Source: an uncultured Prolixibacteraceae bacterium
GTDB taxonomy: Bacteria > Bacteroidota > Bacteroidia > Bacteroidales > Prolixibacteraceae
Length of the DNA stretch: 59,765 nt
Direction of reading: 5' to 3'
NCBI GenBank assembly: GCA_937915865.1
Contig: CALGIG010000064.1
Coordinates: 1-59,765 of the forward strand
In this document: positions 1 to 8,678 of the stretch, in pieces
Layout of the letters: every line of letters begins with the position of its first letter
Position numbering within the stretch: position 1 is the first letter of the stretch
Position numbers and translations under genes: made by a program
The notes under the pieces: model-generated
Seen by the model: only the letters and a program-made list of their open reading frames with translations
Told to the model about the DNA's origin: nothing
Databases searched by the model: none

Positions 1-2
1 TT

Positions 3-1562
3 GACAACAACTACAACTTTACTTATGTAGCTGCCAACTTCGAGGTAACAAAAGCTATGTTGACAGTGACTGCCGATCATAAAAGCAAGTGTTATGACGG
101 GAAAACATTCAGTGACGGTTATACTGTAAGCTACAATGGATTCGTAAACGGGGAAGACCAGTCGGCGCTTGGTGGAACTTTGAGCTTCACCGGGACAGCT
201 ATTGATGCTACCGTTGCCGGAACCCATACTATTGTTCCGAAAGGGTTAAGCTCGGAAAACTATGACATAGATTTCCAGACAGGCATCCTAAGCATAAACT
301 CAATGCCATCGCCTACCATCAACGGCCCTGTATTGGTTTGTTCAGGAAGCAGTGTAAGCTACAAAACGGAAACTGCAATGTTAGGTTATCAATGGACGAT
401 ACCGGATGGCGGGACTATTTCTTCGGGAACAGGAACCGACCAGATTACAGTTACATGGGATAAAGCCGCGCAACAAACCGTTTCGGTATCTTACAGCAAT
501 GGGTACGGCTGCACCAACTCAACCACCATTACGGTAACAGTGGGTTCCATCCCTGATGCAAATGCCGGAGCCGACAGGACCATCTGTATTGGTTCAGAAA
601 CTACTATCGGAACACCAGCAATTGCCGGACACACCTACAAATGGACTTCTGTCCCTGCCGGGTTTACTTCTACTGTAGCCAACCCAACAGTTTCGCCAAA
701 GGTAACCACCATCTATACACTGGTGGAAATAAGCTCTGCTGGCTGTTTCAGCACCCATAGTGTAACAGTAACCGTTAAACAGTTGCCTGCACCTGCAGGT
801 ATCATAGCGGGAGCAACTGTCGTTAGCCCAGGACAAAAAGTAATTTATACTGTCCCTGTCATTGCAAATGCCTCTTCCTATAACTGGTCGTTACCAGCCG
901 GGGCAATCGGATTGATCACAAACAACAGCATTGAGGTCGATTTCGGAAGCTCTGCTACCGACGGGAATATATCGGTAAAGGGAAGCAATGGCTGTGACGA
1001 GGGTGCTTCTTCTTCACTGGCCATCAAAATAAACAGAGCGCCCATAGCCAACGCAGGTGCCGCACAAACGGTAGATGAGGGTGGACTTGTTACCCTGGAT
1101 GGATCAAACTCATCAGATCCCGACGAGAACACACTTAGCTATAATTGGGTAGCACCTGCAGGTATCATCTTAAGTTCAGCTACCGCAGCCAAACCAAGCT
1201 TTGTAGCACCTGAAGTGGACAGCGATACCGACTTTACCATTTGGCTTACCGTAAACGATGGCTCGTTGAACTCCGACTCCTCTTCGGTAATCATCACAGT
1301 TAATAACACCATCAAAACTGCTGTTGATGACATCCCCAAAATGGTGCTGAAAACATACCCGAACCCGACAAACGGATGGGTAACAATTGAAGGAATTCCT
1401 TTGGAAAGGAAAACATCCATCGCCATTTATTCGATTGACGGAATGTTGATCATGAAGAAAATCAGTAACAATGCGGTCGAAAAAATCGATCTTACCCACC
1501 AGTTGTCAGGCACATACCTGCTGAAAATTAACAACCAAATCGTTAAAATACTCAAAGAATAA
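3..1562 (+). CDS. 3' end of secreted MBG/PKD-repeat protein with T9SS C-terminal sorting domain
   Basis: The reading frame is open from the first bases of the window, so the true start lies to the left; an ATG at 57 is internal. The visible part begins in an MBG-type beta domain (AGTHTIVPKG, then SSENYDI), followed by Ig/PKD-like modules. Two of these start with the typical NAGADRTI and NAGAAQTVDEGG lead-ins, and the second contains SSDPDENTLSYNW. The last 75 or so residues match a type A T9SS sorting domain (YPNPTNGWVTIEG, then SGTYLLKINN). By family knowledge such proteins cross the outer membrane through the type IX system and are anchored at or released from the surface. The N-terminal, possibly catalytic or adhesive, part is outside the window, so substrate and function cannot be given. 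A good hairpin terminator follows. Confidence 0.9.
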   Translation, partial: DNNYNFTYVAANFEVTKAMLTVTADHKSKCYDGKTFSDGYTVSYNGFVNGEDQSALGGTLSFTGTAIDATVAGTHTIVPKGLSSENYDIDFQTGILSINSMPSPTINGPVLVCSGSSVSYKTETAMLGYQWTIPDGGTISSGTGTDQITVTWDKAAQQTVSVSYSNGYGCTNSTTITVTVGSIPDANAGADRTICIGSETTIGTPAIAGHTYKWTSVPAGFTSTVANPTVSPKVTTIYTLVEISSAGCFSTHSVTVTVKQLPAPAGIIAGATVVSPGQKVIYTVPVIANASSYNWSLPAGAIGLITNNSIEVDFGSSATDGNISVKGSNGCDEGASSSLAIKINRAPIANAGAAQTVDEGGLVTLDGSNSSDPDENTLSYNWVAPAGIILSSATAAKPSFVAPEVDSDTDFTIWLTVNDGSLNSDSSSVIITVNNTIKTAVDDIPKMVLKTYPNPTNGWVTIEGIPLERKTSIAIYSIDGMLIMKKISNNAVEKIDLTHQLSGTYLLKINNQIVKILKE

Positions 1563-1593
1563 AGGGGATTGGGATTATAGAATGGTTTCGTCA

Positions 1594-1630
1594 GAGGCTG
1601 TCCATGATTATTTGGACAGCCTCTTTTTTG
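1594..1630 (+). terminator. Rho-independent terminator of the T9SS protein gene
   Basis: A perfect 10-bp stem (GAGGCTGTCC, 1594-1603, with GGACAGCCTC, 1614-1623) encloses a 10-nt loop and runs straight into TTTTTT. It lies 32 bp after the stop codon. The same GGCTGTCC/GGACAGCC arms recur at 57094/57230, and a related pair occurs at 33637/33699. Confidence 0.8.
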
Positions 1631-1636
1631 TGCCGT

Positions 1637-1651
1637 TGGCACAATATTTGA
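1637..1651 (+). promoter_or_regulatory. Sigma-54-like -24/-12 element before the truncated lipoprotein
   Basis: TGGCAC, five bases, then TTGAA matches the -24/-12 layout of RpoN promoters, although the -12 GC doublet is replaced by GA. It ends about 25 bp before the ATG. The intact paralogue has almost the same 15-mer (TTGGCAYAATATTTG) at the equivalent place (5805-5819) while the surrounding bases differ, which argues for function or recent duplication. Confidence 0.35.
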
Positions 1652-1675
1652 AATCCCCCCCAAAAAACAAAACCC

Positions 1676-1921
1676 ATGAAACAATTATCCTTTCTAATCA
1701 GCTGCACCACCATTCTATTGTTGGCAAGCTGTTCTGCTCCACGAAACATTATTAAATTGAAACCTCAATCAAAATCAACAAGTTGGTTTTATGGTCAGGA
1801 AATTACAGGCGATTCTATTTTTGGAATTATCGCCAAAGTTGCATTCGACGAAGTAAACCGACCATGGTATTTGTTTGATGTTGTAATCTATTGTGTTCTA
1901 TGTGCCTATGTGGTTATATAA
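1676..1921 (+). pseudogene. Truncated lipoprotein, partial copy of the gene at 5853-6575
   Basis: The first 69 residues align almost without gaps to the N-terminus of the lipoprotein at 5853-6575. They share a lipobox (LLASC against IFSSC), IIKLKPQS, TSWFYGQE, and TGDS(I/V)FG(I/V)IAKVAFDE. After FDV the similarity stops, and the frame ends 12 codons later in an unrelated CTATGTG-rich stretch that resembles intergenic repeats of this phylum. The product would be an 81-residue lipoprotein against 240 in the paralogue, so it is most simply a broken duplicate. A short functional lipoprotein cannot be excluded. It converges on the GNAT gene with 5 bp between stops. Confidence 0.7.
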
Positions 1922-1926
1922 TCAGC

Positions 1927-2436
1927 TCACAATTTCTTCAACATCCATAATCCGCAGCCAAAGTGTTTGGTTTGCCCCATCGGTGCTTTCAGGTATTTGA
2001 AACCAAACTTTGCGTAGATTTTCAATGCAAGATGAAGTTCATCAAGAGTTTCGAGATAAACCTGCCGAAATCCCATTTTCCTGGCAGTTTCAAGGGATTT
2101 TTCAATCAAAGTGCGCCCCAATCCAATTCCACGTGCTTCAGGTAACAAATACATTTTTACCAGTTCGCACGTTCCTTTAGGTAATCCTTCGGTAGGGAAA
2201 ATGCCACCTCCGCCCAGAATTTTGCCATCTGCTTCAGCAACAAAATAGGCCGATTTATCCATTTTAAACAGTTCAAACAATGCATCTGTCGTAGGATCAA
2301 AAAAGACTGTTCCGGGATTTGCTGCACCAAACTCTGACAATGTATTCCTGATTATCTTCGCCAATTCAGGATTATCCGAGGATTGAATCGGACGGATTTT
2401 GATATTTGACAAGAGCTGGGTAGTTGGAGGTATCAT
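1927..2436 (-). CDS. GNAT-family N-acetyltransferase
   Basis: This 169-residue protein has the GNAT core. A central beta strand (CELVKMYL) is followed by the acetyl-CoA pyrophosphate loop RGIGLGRTL and an alpha helix leading into GFRQVYLET, with YAKFGFKYL near the end. It would transfer an acetyl group from acetyl-CoA to an unknown amine in the cytoplasm. No signal peptide is visible. It is the second gene of a two-gene unit with the PH-like membrane protein, starting 7 bp after that stop. The substrate cannot be predicted. The family call is safe. Confidence 0.85.
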   Translation of the reverse strand: MIPPTTQLLSNIKIRPIQSSDNPELAKIIRNTLSEFGAANPGTVFFDPTTDALFELFKMDKSAYFVAEADGKILGGGGIFPTEGLPKGTCELVKMYLLPEARGIGLGRTLIEKSLETARKMGFRQVYLETLDELHLALKIYAKFGFKYLKAPMGQTKHFGCGLWMLKKL

Positions 2437-2443
2437 TCAGTAA

Positions 2444-2869
2444 TTAACTTTTAGGTTTTAATCGAACATCGACTTCCGGATTTAATTCAATTATCATTTT
2501 TATAAATCCATCTTTATCTTTCGGCGATACAATTACACTTTCTACTTTCTTATTCTTGAGGTATTTAATTTCCAACCGATCAAGAGAAGTAGCAGGAGAA
2601 CTTATCCAGCTATTGGTTTCTGAAACTCTTTTTATTGCGTCAATATCAACCTCCTGATGAAAAAACAACCCACATTTTACTCTCAATTTCATTCCTTTTA
2701 TCTGGTAATAAGTAGTAAGAAACATGTGTATAATAAAGGCTGCTACAGCAGAAACAATAATTAGACCTCCAGTACTCCCAATATAAATCATGAGTATGGC
2801 TTCGCTACCAAGAAAAAGTACTATAAAGAGAATTAATCCTATGCTTTGTTTTGATCTGAAAGTAGTCAT
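2444..2869 (-). CDS. Bacterial PH-like domain membrane protein
   Basis: The protein starts with two hydrophobic segments (about residues 9-27 and 34-50), followed by a short beta-rich domain with the pattern of bacterial PH domains (MKLRVKCGLFF, ISSPATSLDRLEIKY, VIVSPKDKDGFI). The ATG at 2869 was chosen; the frame can be extended to a TTG at 2896, which would add nine residues. It is 141 residues long. Proteins like this sit in the inner membrane with the PH fold in the cytoplasm, and their role is unknown. It is followed at 7 bp by the GNAT gene, suggesting co-transcription. Confidence 0.65.
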   Translation of the reverse strand: MTTFRSKQSIGLILFIVLFLGSEAILMIYIGSTGGLIIVSAVAAFIIHMFLTTYYQIKGMKLRVKCGLFFHQEVDIDAIKRVSETNSWISSPATSLDRLEIKYLKNKKVESVIVSPKDKDGFIKMIIELNPEVDVRLKPKS

Positions 2870-2988
2870 TCCACGACTTGGTTTAAATCCGAACAATTGT
2901 TATAACAAATATACCAGTTTATACCTTGCCTACATTCTGATTGAACACAAAATGATTCACCGCACTCCTATTATGGGATGAATCTGCA

Positions 2989-3852
2989 TTATTCAATCCT
3001 TTTAATCATCCGGGCTTTTAAAATCATGATATCGTTCAGGGGTTTGTCATTTTCATCGGTTTTTACACGTGCAATGCTGTCCACGATTTCCATGCCTTTC
3101 ACTACTTCGCCAAAAACAGTATAATTTTGATCCAAATGTGGCGCTCCTCCAAGGGTTTTATAAACTTTCCGCTGATCATCCGGAATTCGGTAGTGAGGCA
3201 TTCTCTCCAATTTTCTTTGAGTCAACTGTTCCAATTTAGCCTGAACTTTCTGCAAACTGTCAGGATTAGTTCCTTCTTTACTAAATGTCTGCAAATGTAA
3301 AAACAACACAGCATTTGCCGGATCAGTGATTACTTTATTGTAGGCTAGCCAATTGTTAATACGTTTTTCTGCTTTCAGCAAGGCGCTGTCGGTAAATACT
3401 TTCCCTTGAATAATGGTAAAATGCAGGTTGGCAGAAGCCTGTGTCGGATTGGTTTCATCTCCTTCCCTGGCAGCATTCACCGCACCACGCTTGTGAAAAA
3501 GACCGGGCCGGAATTCGGCATCAATTAATGTTGGATATTCAACCGGAAGATCTTTGCCTGTCTGAATCAGAAAACTATTAATCACCCGGTAAAAATTCAA
3601 ACTATCCAACTGATGTTGGTTCACCAAACGAATAAAATTGTCGCGATGACTTGGCGTTTCATCCGACAATCGAATAACAATCGGACCAAGTTCAGTCATT
3701 AATTCCACATCTTTCTTCAAGTCTCTTTTGCGGATGCTTTCAGCTATTTGAGGATGACAGGCACAAAAGGCAATCACCAAAAGCAAATAAACAGGAAAAA
3801 TCAATCCAATTTTCAGCATTGAAATTGAATATTTGGGGAATGAACTTGTCAT
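2989..3852 (-). CDS. Periplasmic cyclophilin-type peptidyl-prolyl isomerase, lipoprotein
   Basis: The N-terminus is hydrophobic with a likely lipobox (VIAFCAC), so the mature protein would be lipid-anchored. The cyclophilin fold is seen in GPIVIRLSDETPSHRDNF near residues 55-72, FYRVINSFLIQTG, NLHFTII, and the C-terminal YTVFGEVVKGMEIVDSIA. It would speed proline cis-trans isomerisation during folding of exported proteins. Between the HFTII strand and YTVFG there is an insertion of roughly 90 residues, charged and probably helical, which is longer than in classical cyclophilins. A second in-frame ATG at residue 12 could be the real start. It stands alone, and no regulatory signal was seen. 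Confidence 0.85.
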   Translation of the reverse strand: MTSSFPKYSISMLKIGLIFPVYLLLVIAFCACHPQIAESIRKRDLKKDVELMTELGPIVIRLSDETPSHRDNFIRLVNQHQLDSLNFYRVINSFLIQTGKDLPVEYPTLIDAEFRPGLFHKRGAVNAAREGDETNPTQASANLHFTIIQGKVFTDSALLKAEKRINNWLAYNKVITDPANAVLFLHLQTFSKEGTNPDSLQKVQAKLEQLTQRKLERMPHYRIPDDQRKVYKTLGGAPHLDQNYTVFGEVVKGMEIVDSIARVKTDENDKPLNDIMILKARMIKRIE

Positions 3853-3952
3853 GAGAGATTTCGCTTTACTGAAAAATCAAGTTACCCAAATATAGTTTCT
3901 TTTCAAATCAACCGAAAACTATCTTCAAAAAAGAGATGCGATCACTCCAATA

Positions 3953-5056
3953 TCAGTTTAATTCCTTCCACCATTCGTCTTTTTCACAAAAAATATTCAA
4001 ATCAACCAACTCACCAATCATCGGGTGAATGATCGGGACATTTAACCGATGGGCTTCATTAGTTATCCTGATAATAGGTTCATCCCAGGAATGAAGTGCC
4101 AATGCAAATTTCCAATGAACTGGCATTAGAAATTTTGTTTTTAGGTCAATTGCAGCTTGTACGGTCTGTTCAGGCATCGAATGAATATATTTCCACGATT
4201 TGTTGTATTGTCCACATTCGAGCAAGGCCAGATCGAACGGCCCATATTCGGATCCGATTTTGGCGAAATGGGTATCGTAACCCGAATCTCCTCCAATAAA
4301 TATCTTTTTTGATGGCGTTTGAAGTACAAAGGAGCACCAGAGAGTTTGGTTACGTTTAAAAGTTCTCCCTGTAAAATGTCGCCCCGGAGTAGCTGCCACA
4401 ATAAATCCTGAATCAACAACAGTTTGATCAAACCAATCCAATTCTACGATCTTATTCCGTTCAAATCCCCAATGTTCCAGATGAGCGCCAGTTCCCAATC
4501 CAGTGATTATTTTTCCAACTTTCAACTTCAGCTTCATCAAAGTTTGATAATCCAAATGATCCCAATGATCGTGTGTAATAAATAGGTAATTAATTTCAGG
4601 AAAATCTTTTGGGGTATAAATATTGCTGCCTTTAAAACTTTTTACCATAAAGGAGAATGGCGAAGCATGTCCCGAAAAAACCGGATCGACCAGTATCTTT
4701 TTGCCATCGATCTGGAGGAAATACGAGGAATGTCCAAACCATATCAATAGATTTTTCTCAGGATCAAGATTTTTCAGATCAGTTTTTATTGAAGGCAAAC
4801 TTGTTCCGGGAGCTTTTCGTTTATTGATCTTAAATATTCCGTCGCGGATCATTTCATATTTCGAAATGCCTTCTGTAAATGTCGGAGTAGAATTAATGTT
4901 ATAAAATTGATTGTCAATGTAGTGTGATGATTGCTTGATTCGGTCCATTCTTTTCCCAGATGGTAATTTCCCAAATTGTGCCTGATTGATGATAACAATT
5001 GTAGTTAGTGTAATTACCAGAATAACAAATATAAAAACGTACATAATTATTTTCAT
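3953..5056 (-). CDS. MBL-fold hydrolase, NAPE-PLD/UlaG-like
   Basis: An N-terminal transmembrane helix (about residues 1-24) precedes a metallo-beta-lactamase domain. The metal-binding motif THDHWDHLD gives H162, H164, D166 and H167. Later ligands are likely in ATPGRHFTGR, GGDSGYD and MPVHWKF. The order and the WFGHSSYFLQIDGKKILVDP lead-in match the Lactamase_B_2 group that includes N-acyl-phosphatidylethanolamine phospholipase D, so a membrane-associated lipid or phosphodiester substrate is a reasonable inference but not shown. At 367 residues it is of usual length. Its start overlaps the stop of the upstream epimerase gene by 4 bp (ATGA), so the two are translationally coupled. Confidence 0.85.
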   Translation of the reverse strand: MKIIMYVFIFVILVITLTTIVIINQAQFGKLPSGKRMDRIKQSSHYIDNQFYNINSTPTFTEGISKYEMIRDGIFKINKRKAPGTSLPSIKTDLKNLDPEKNLLIWFGHSSYFLQIDGKKILVDPVFSGHASPFSFMVKSFKGSNIYTPKDFPEINYLFITHDHWDHLDYQTLMKLKLKVGKIITGLGTGAHLEHWGFERNKIVELDWFDQTVVDSGFIVAATPGRHFTGRTFKRNQTLWCSFVLQTPSKKIFIGGDSGYDTHFAKIGSEYGPFDLALLECGQYNKSWKYIHSMPEQTVQAAIDLKTKFLMPVHWKFALALHSWDEPIIRITNEAHRLNVPIIHPMIGELVDLNIFCEKDEWWKELN

Positions 5057-5739
5057 TTAAATGGATTTTCTTTTGCCAAAAGTTTAATATCGTTGATTTC
5101 AAGGATATTTTTCGGATATCCAACAAGCGAAGCATTAATCATAGCAGAAGCTAATTCTTTTAAAGTGATCATAAATTCAGGTTTAACCAATTTAAGTATT
5201 TTAAATAGCCATTTCAGATATTTGTAAGTTTTATAGTAGGTTTGTGTTGGCCGTAAAGGTAAAAATGGTTCAATGCCTCCGGGACGGAAATTATATACCT
5301 GTTTAAGAGGAAGTTTCAACAGATCATTTTCGGTTTTCCCTTTTATCCTGGCCCACATACGTTTCCCTTTTTCGGAGCTGTCCGTTCCAGCACCCGAAAT
5401 GTAACAGAAAATTAAATCTGGATTTATTTCGGAAAGTGTCCGGGCAAAATTTAACGTAAGGGTGTAGGTCAATTGTGTGTAATCAACCTCATTTTTTCCT
5501 ACTGAAGTTACGCCAAGGCAAAAGTAACAAGTATTATATCCTTTTAGTTGTTCGCTCAAGGAAGAAATGTCTGAAAAGTCATGATGTAGAATTTCTGTCA
5601 GCATAGGGTGTTTATATCCGGTGGGCTTTCGGGTTATTACCAGTATTTTGTCGATTAGTGGATGGTTAATACATTCAAAAAGAACACCTTCACCAATCAT
5701 CCCGGTAGCTCCGGTTATAATTACATTTAACTTGTTCAT
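5053..5739 (-). CDS. NAD(P)-binding epimerase/oxidoreductase-like protein
   Basis: This is a 228-residue Rossmann protein with the dinucleotide motif TGATGMIGEG near the N-terminus, and FCLGVTSVG and CYISGAGTDSSEKG in the positions of the extended or atypical SDR family. FRPGGIEPF follows the core. It resembles the HTATIP2/YbjT-like group, which often has no assigned reaction. No signal peptide is present, so it acts in the cytoplasm. It is the first gene of a coupled pair with the MBL-fold hydrolase and is divergent from the lipoprotein gene at 5853. Confidence 0.8.
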   Translation of the reverse strand: MNKLNVIITGATGMIGEGVLFECINHPLIDKILVITRKPTGYKHPMLTEILHHDFSDISSLSEQLKGYNTCYFCLGVTSVGKNEVDYTQLTYTLTLNFARTLSEINPDLIFCYISGAGTDSSEKGKRMWARIKGKTENDLLKLPLKQVYNFRPGGIEPFLPLRPTQTYYKTYKYLKWLFKILKLVKPEFMITLKELASAMINASLVGYPKNILEINDIKLLAKENPFK

Positions 5740-5804
5740 GTTTGAAGATAACTTTTAGTTTTTATTAATAATTTAGACGTTTTAATACTATAAATATTTT
5801 ATCC

Positions 5805-5821
5805 TTGGCATAATATTTGGG
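5805..5821 (+). promoter_or_regulatory. Sigma-54-like -24/-12 element before the intact lipoprotein
   Basis: TGGCAT, five bases, then TTGGG lies 32 bp before the ATG at 5853 and repeats the element found before the truncated paralogue at 1637. The frame of the gene can be extended upstream to a TTG at 5817, but that TTG is the -12 half of this element, one reason for preferring the ATG. Confidence 0.35.
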
Positions 5822-5852
5822 ATTTAGGGAAACACAGAAAAACACAGTAACA

Positions 5853-6575
5853 ATGAAACAATCGAATATCCTCTTTGGGGCTTTATGCCTGATTATTTTT
5901 TCGAGTTGCTCAACACCCAAGGAAATTATTAAGTTAAAACCACAATCAGATAAAACAAGCTGGTTTTATGGTCAGGAGTTTACCGGTGATTCTGTATTTG
6001 GTGTGATTGCCAAAGTTGCTTTTGACGAAATTCAACCACCGTATTATGCTTTTGACGTTGAGGTTGTGAACCGGTCTAATATGGATTATTTGGTCGATCC
6101 GTCGCAAATGTTTATAGTACCCCTCGATGGTAGTGGGAAACCCTTAAGGGGGGATACAATCCATGCAATAGACCCTGAAGAAAAAATTATGGATTTGGAT
6201 AGAAAATTGTCGGTCAATGCTTCCAATCGTAAAAATGGACTTGGTTTGACACTTTTAGCTGCCGGGATTGATATAGCAACCGGAATTGCTGTCTTAAGCG
6301 ACGATAATCCTAGAAATGATAACTTACGAACTGATTTATTGCCTGTTGCTATGGCTGCAAATGCTGATAATAAATTTGTTGCACAGGATTTGAACGAACT
6401 TAGGGATGCCTGGAAATCGACAACTTTGCGTAAAACTACGCTGCAAAGTGGTTTTTCTGTTCATGGCAAATTGTTGGTTCCTATTTTTCCTGATGCTTCC
6501 TATATTCAGTTAAATGTTCCTGTTGACAATGGTCTGATCAAGATAAACTTCATGCAAGTGAAATTTATTCCATAA
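5853..6575 (+). CDS. Uncharacterised lipoprotein, 240 aa
   Basis: The ATG at 5853 gives a clean signal peptide with lipobox IFSSC and matches the start of the truncated paralogue at 1676. The mature part is beta-rich with short motifs IIKLKPQ, TSWFYGQEF and KVAFDEIQPPYYAFDVEV. One mildly hydrophobic segment (LTLLAAGIDIATGIAVL) lies near residue 130. I do not recognise a family. The chain ends with VHGKLLVPIFPDASYIQLNVP, which looks like a beta sandwich. It would be anchored to a membrane facing the periplasm or the outside. A CACAG-rich leader lies between the putative promoter and the ATG. It converges on the S9 peptidase gene across a shared terminator. Confidence 0.75.
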   Translation: MKQSNILFGALCLIIFSSCSTPKEIIKLKPQSDKTSWFYGQEFTGDSVFGVIAKVAFDEIQPPYYAFDVEVVNRSNMDYLVDPSQMFIVPLDGSGKPLRGDTIHAIDPEEKIMDLDRKLSVNASNRKNGLGLTLLAAGIDIATGIAVLSDDNPRNDNLRTDLLPVAMAANADNKFVAQDLNELRDAWKSTTLRKTTLQSGFSVHGKLLVPIFPDASYIQLNVPVDNGLIKINFMQVKFIP

Positions 6576-6579
6576 AGAG

Positions 6580-6610
6580 TAAGGGTTTCACCAATTTGGC
6601 GAAACCCTTA
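6580..6610. terminator. Bidirectional terminator between the lipoprotein and S9 peptidase genes
   Basis: TAAGGGTTTC (6580-6589) pairs perfectly with GAAACCCTTA (6601-6610) around an 11-nt loop. It sits in the middle of a 54-bp gap between convergent stop codons. The flanking T-runs are weak on both sides. Confidence 0.55.
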
Positions 6611-6629
6611 AAACAATATCATCAATACC

Positions 6630-8519
6630 TTATTTTTCCTGGGTTTTTAAATGCTTGTCAAGAAAAGCTAACATTGAACGGTAGAAATCGAAACGGTTTT
6701 CTTCGTTGCGAAATCCGTGTCCCTCGTTGTCTTTTACCATGTATTCAACGGCAATTCCACGTTTTTTCAAGGCTTCAACAATTTGGTCCGATTCGGCTTT
6801 ATTTACACGTGGGTCGTTGGCCCCTTGGGCAACAAATATTGGGGCAGTAATTTTATCTACGTGAAATACTGGTGAAACTTCAGCAAGCTTTAAACTATCT
6901 GTTTTAGGGTTGCCAACCATTTCGTAAAACATGTCGAGCATCGGCTTCCAATATGGTGGTATGGTTTTCATGAATGTAAACATGTTCGAAACACCCACAT
7001 AGTCAACACCAGCAGCATATAATTCAGGCGTTAAGGTTAATCCGGCCAATGTGGCGTAACCACCATAACTTCCACCGTAAATAGCAACACGTTTTGGGTC
7101 GGCAATACCCTGATCGGTAAGCCATTTTACACCGTCAGAAATATCGTCCTGCATAGTACGTCCCCATTGCTTGAAGGACGATTCCCAGAAAGCTTTGCCA
7201 AATCCGGTCGATCCGCGGAAGTTCATTTGCAAAACAGCATAACCATTATTGGCAAGGAATTGTACTTCTGGATTAAAGCCCCAGTAATCGCGGGCCCACG
7301 GACCTCCATGTGGATTAATTACAACCGGCAGATTTTTAGGTTCGTAACCTTTGGGTAAAGTAAGGTAACCTTGAATGGTAAGTCCGTCGCGCGATTGGTA
7401 ACTGATTGGTTTCATGTCGCACAAATCTTTTTCATCCAACCAGGGACTTAAATCAGCCAGTTTTTTCAGCTCTCCTGAAGTCTTGTCGAACATGTAATAG
7501 GAGCCACGGGTTTTGTCGGAATAGGTACGGACCATGTATTTGTCCTCAGCCAGATTTGTACTGCCAATGCTAACCTGATAACCCGGAAGTTTTTCTTCCA
7601 GTTTTTTCTTCATTGTTTCTGCATCTTTATCAAAGAAATGTTCTTTTTCGAGGTCGGTGGTCCATGAAACCGAAAGTAGTTTTTTATCTTTTCTTGAATA
7701 ATCAATGCCTTCAATGTCTGCTTGCTGCGTTTCAAAAAGCACCTCACTTTCTTTGCCCGTTGCAGGGTCGAAAATTACCAGCGCATTTTTGTCGCGTCCA
7801 AGGTTTGACAGAGCGTATAACATTTTATTGTCGAAAGTGAATAACTGTGGCGACATGTTTTCTTTAAAACTTGTTGTCAAAACCGGTTTGAACTGGTCCT
7901 TTTCGGTCTCGCGGTATAAAATTGTTTGGTTTACACCGTCGGTAGTTGTTGCAAGACGTAATTTCCCATCATGATCAGTCATCCATCCCATAATGTTTCC
8001 CGGATTTTCTGCCAGCTGGATCATTTCGCCGGTAACCACGTTTAAGCGATAAGGATCGAAAACCTGTGGGTTACGTTTATTAAGCCCGACAATGATTTCA
8101 TCGTCAACATCTTTTAAGTCGTCAATCAGTTCGGTGCGAACTTTTTCGAAAACGGTAAGTCCTTTCAGGTCGCTTCCATCAATGTTAACGCCATATAGCT
8201 GGAAGTTTTCATCGCCACCGGTATCTTTCAAAAAAAGTACTCGGTTATTGCCTTTCCACAAATACCCGGCAATGTCACGGTCTTTTTCCGAAGTAATTCG
8301 AATTGCCTGATCAGAACCAATTTTTTGTACAAATACATTTAAGCGTTTTTCCCATGGAGCCAGGTACGAGAAATATTCGCCATTGGGAGAAAGACGGAAG
8401 GCTGTTTTTTCAGGATTTTTGAAAAAGTTTTCCATTGCAATTTTGGGTGCCTTTTCGGCAGCTGGTTTACATGAAGTAAGCGCAGCAAGAATGAGTAAAA
8501 TCATCAGTAATTTGTTCAT
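6630..8519 (-). CDS. S9-family prolyl oligopeptidase-like peptidase, lipoprotein
   Basis: The start at 8519 gives a lipoprotein signal (MNKLLMILLILAALTSC) and 629 residues; a longer frame to 8582 would bury it. The first 370 or so residues look like the beta-propeller gate (repeated WKGNNRVLFL, SWTTDLE and similar strands). The C-terminal alpha/beta-hydrolase has the triad S484 in GGSYGGYA, D569 in GANDPRV and H601 in NEGHGF. NPHGGPWARDYWGFN is the oxyanion and entry region typical of the S9C/acylaminoacyl group. It would cleave short peptides outside the inner membrane. It is divergent from the CobW gene. Confidence 0.93.
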   Translation of the reverse strand: MNKLLMILLILAALTSCKPAAEKAPKIAMENFFKNPEKTAFRLSPNGEYFSYLAPWEKRLNVFVQKIGSDQAIRITSEKDRDIAGYLWKGNNRVLFLKDTGGDENFQLYGVNIDGSDLKGLTVFEKVRTELIDDLKDVDDEIIVGLNKRNPQVFDPYRLNVVTGEMIQLAENPGNIMGWMTDHDGKLRLATTTDGVNQTILYRETEKDQFKPVLTTSFKENMSPQLFTFDNKMLYALSNLGRDKNALVIFDPATGKESEVLFETQQADIEGIDYSRKDKKLLSVSWTTDLEKEHFFDKDAETMKKKLEEKLPGYQVSIGSTNLAEDKYMVRTYSDKTRGSYYMFDKTSGELKKLADLSPWLDEKDLCDMKPISYQSRDGLTIQGYLTLPKGYEPKNLPVVINPHGGPWARDYWGFNPEVQFLANNGYAVLQMNFRGSTGFGKAFWESSFKQWGRTMQDDISDGVKWLTDQGIADPKRVAIYGGSYGGYATLAGLTLTPELYAAGVDYVGVSNMFTFMKTIPPYWKPMLDMFYEMVGNPKTDSLKLAEVSPVFHVDKITAPIFVAQGANDPRVNKAESDQIVEALKKRGIAVEYMVKDNEGHGFRNEENRFDFYRSMLAFLDKHLKTQEK

Positions 8520-8616
8520 AGTTTTGTTTTTAGAAAAGATAACTGTATGTTTTGCATTTAACCATTCGTATTTTAAAACCAATTTAAGTTACAAAAAGCA
8601 TACTATCCATCCGGGT

Positions 8617-8624
8617 TATATTTG
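8617..8624 (+). promoter_or_regulatory. Putative -7 box of the CobW gene
   Basis: TATATTTG is a perfect match to the Bacteroidota -7 consensus TAnnTTTG and is followed by C. It lies 55 bp before the TTG start at 8679. No clear -33 TTTG is seen at the right spacing, so this is only a candidate. Confidence 0.4.
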
Positions 8625-8678
8625 CATCAATTCAGTAAACATATTGACACCCAAAAGGTTTATATATAAAAAAAATAA

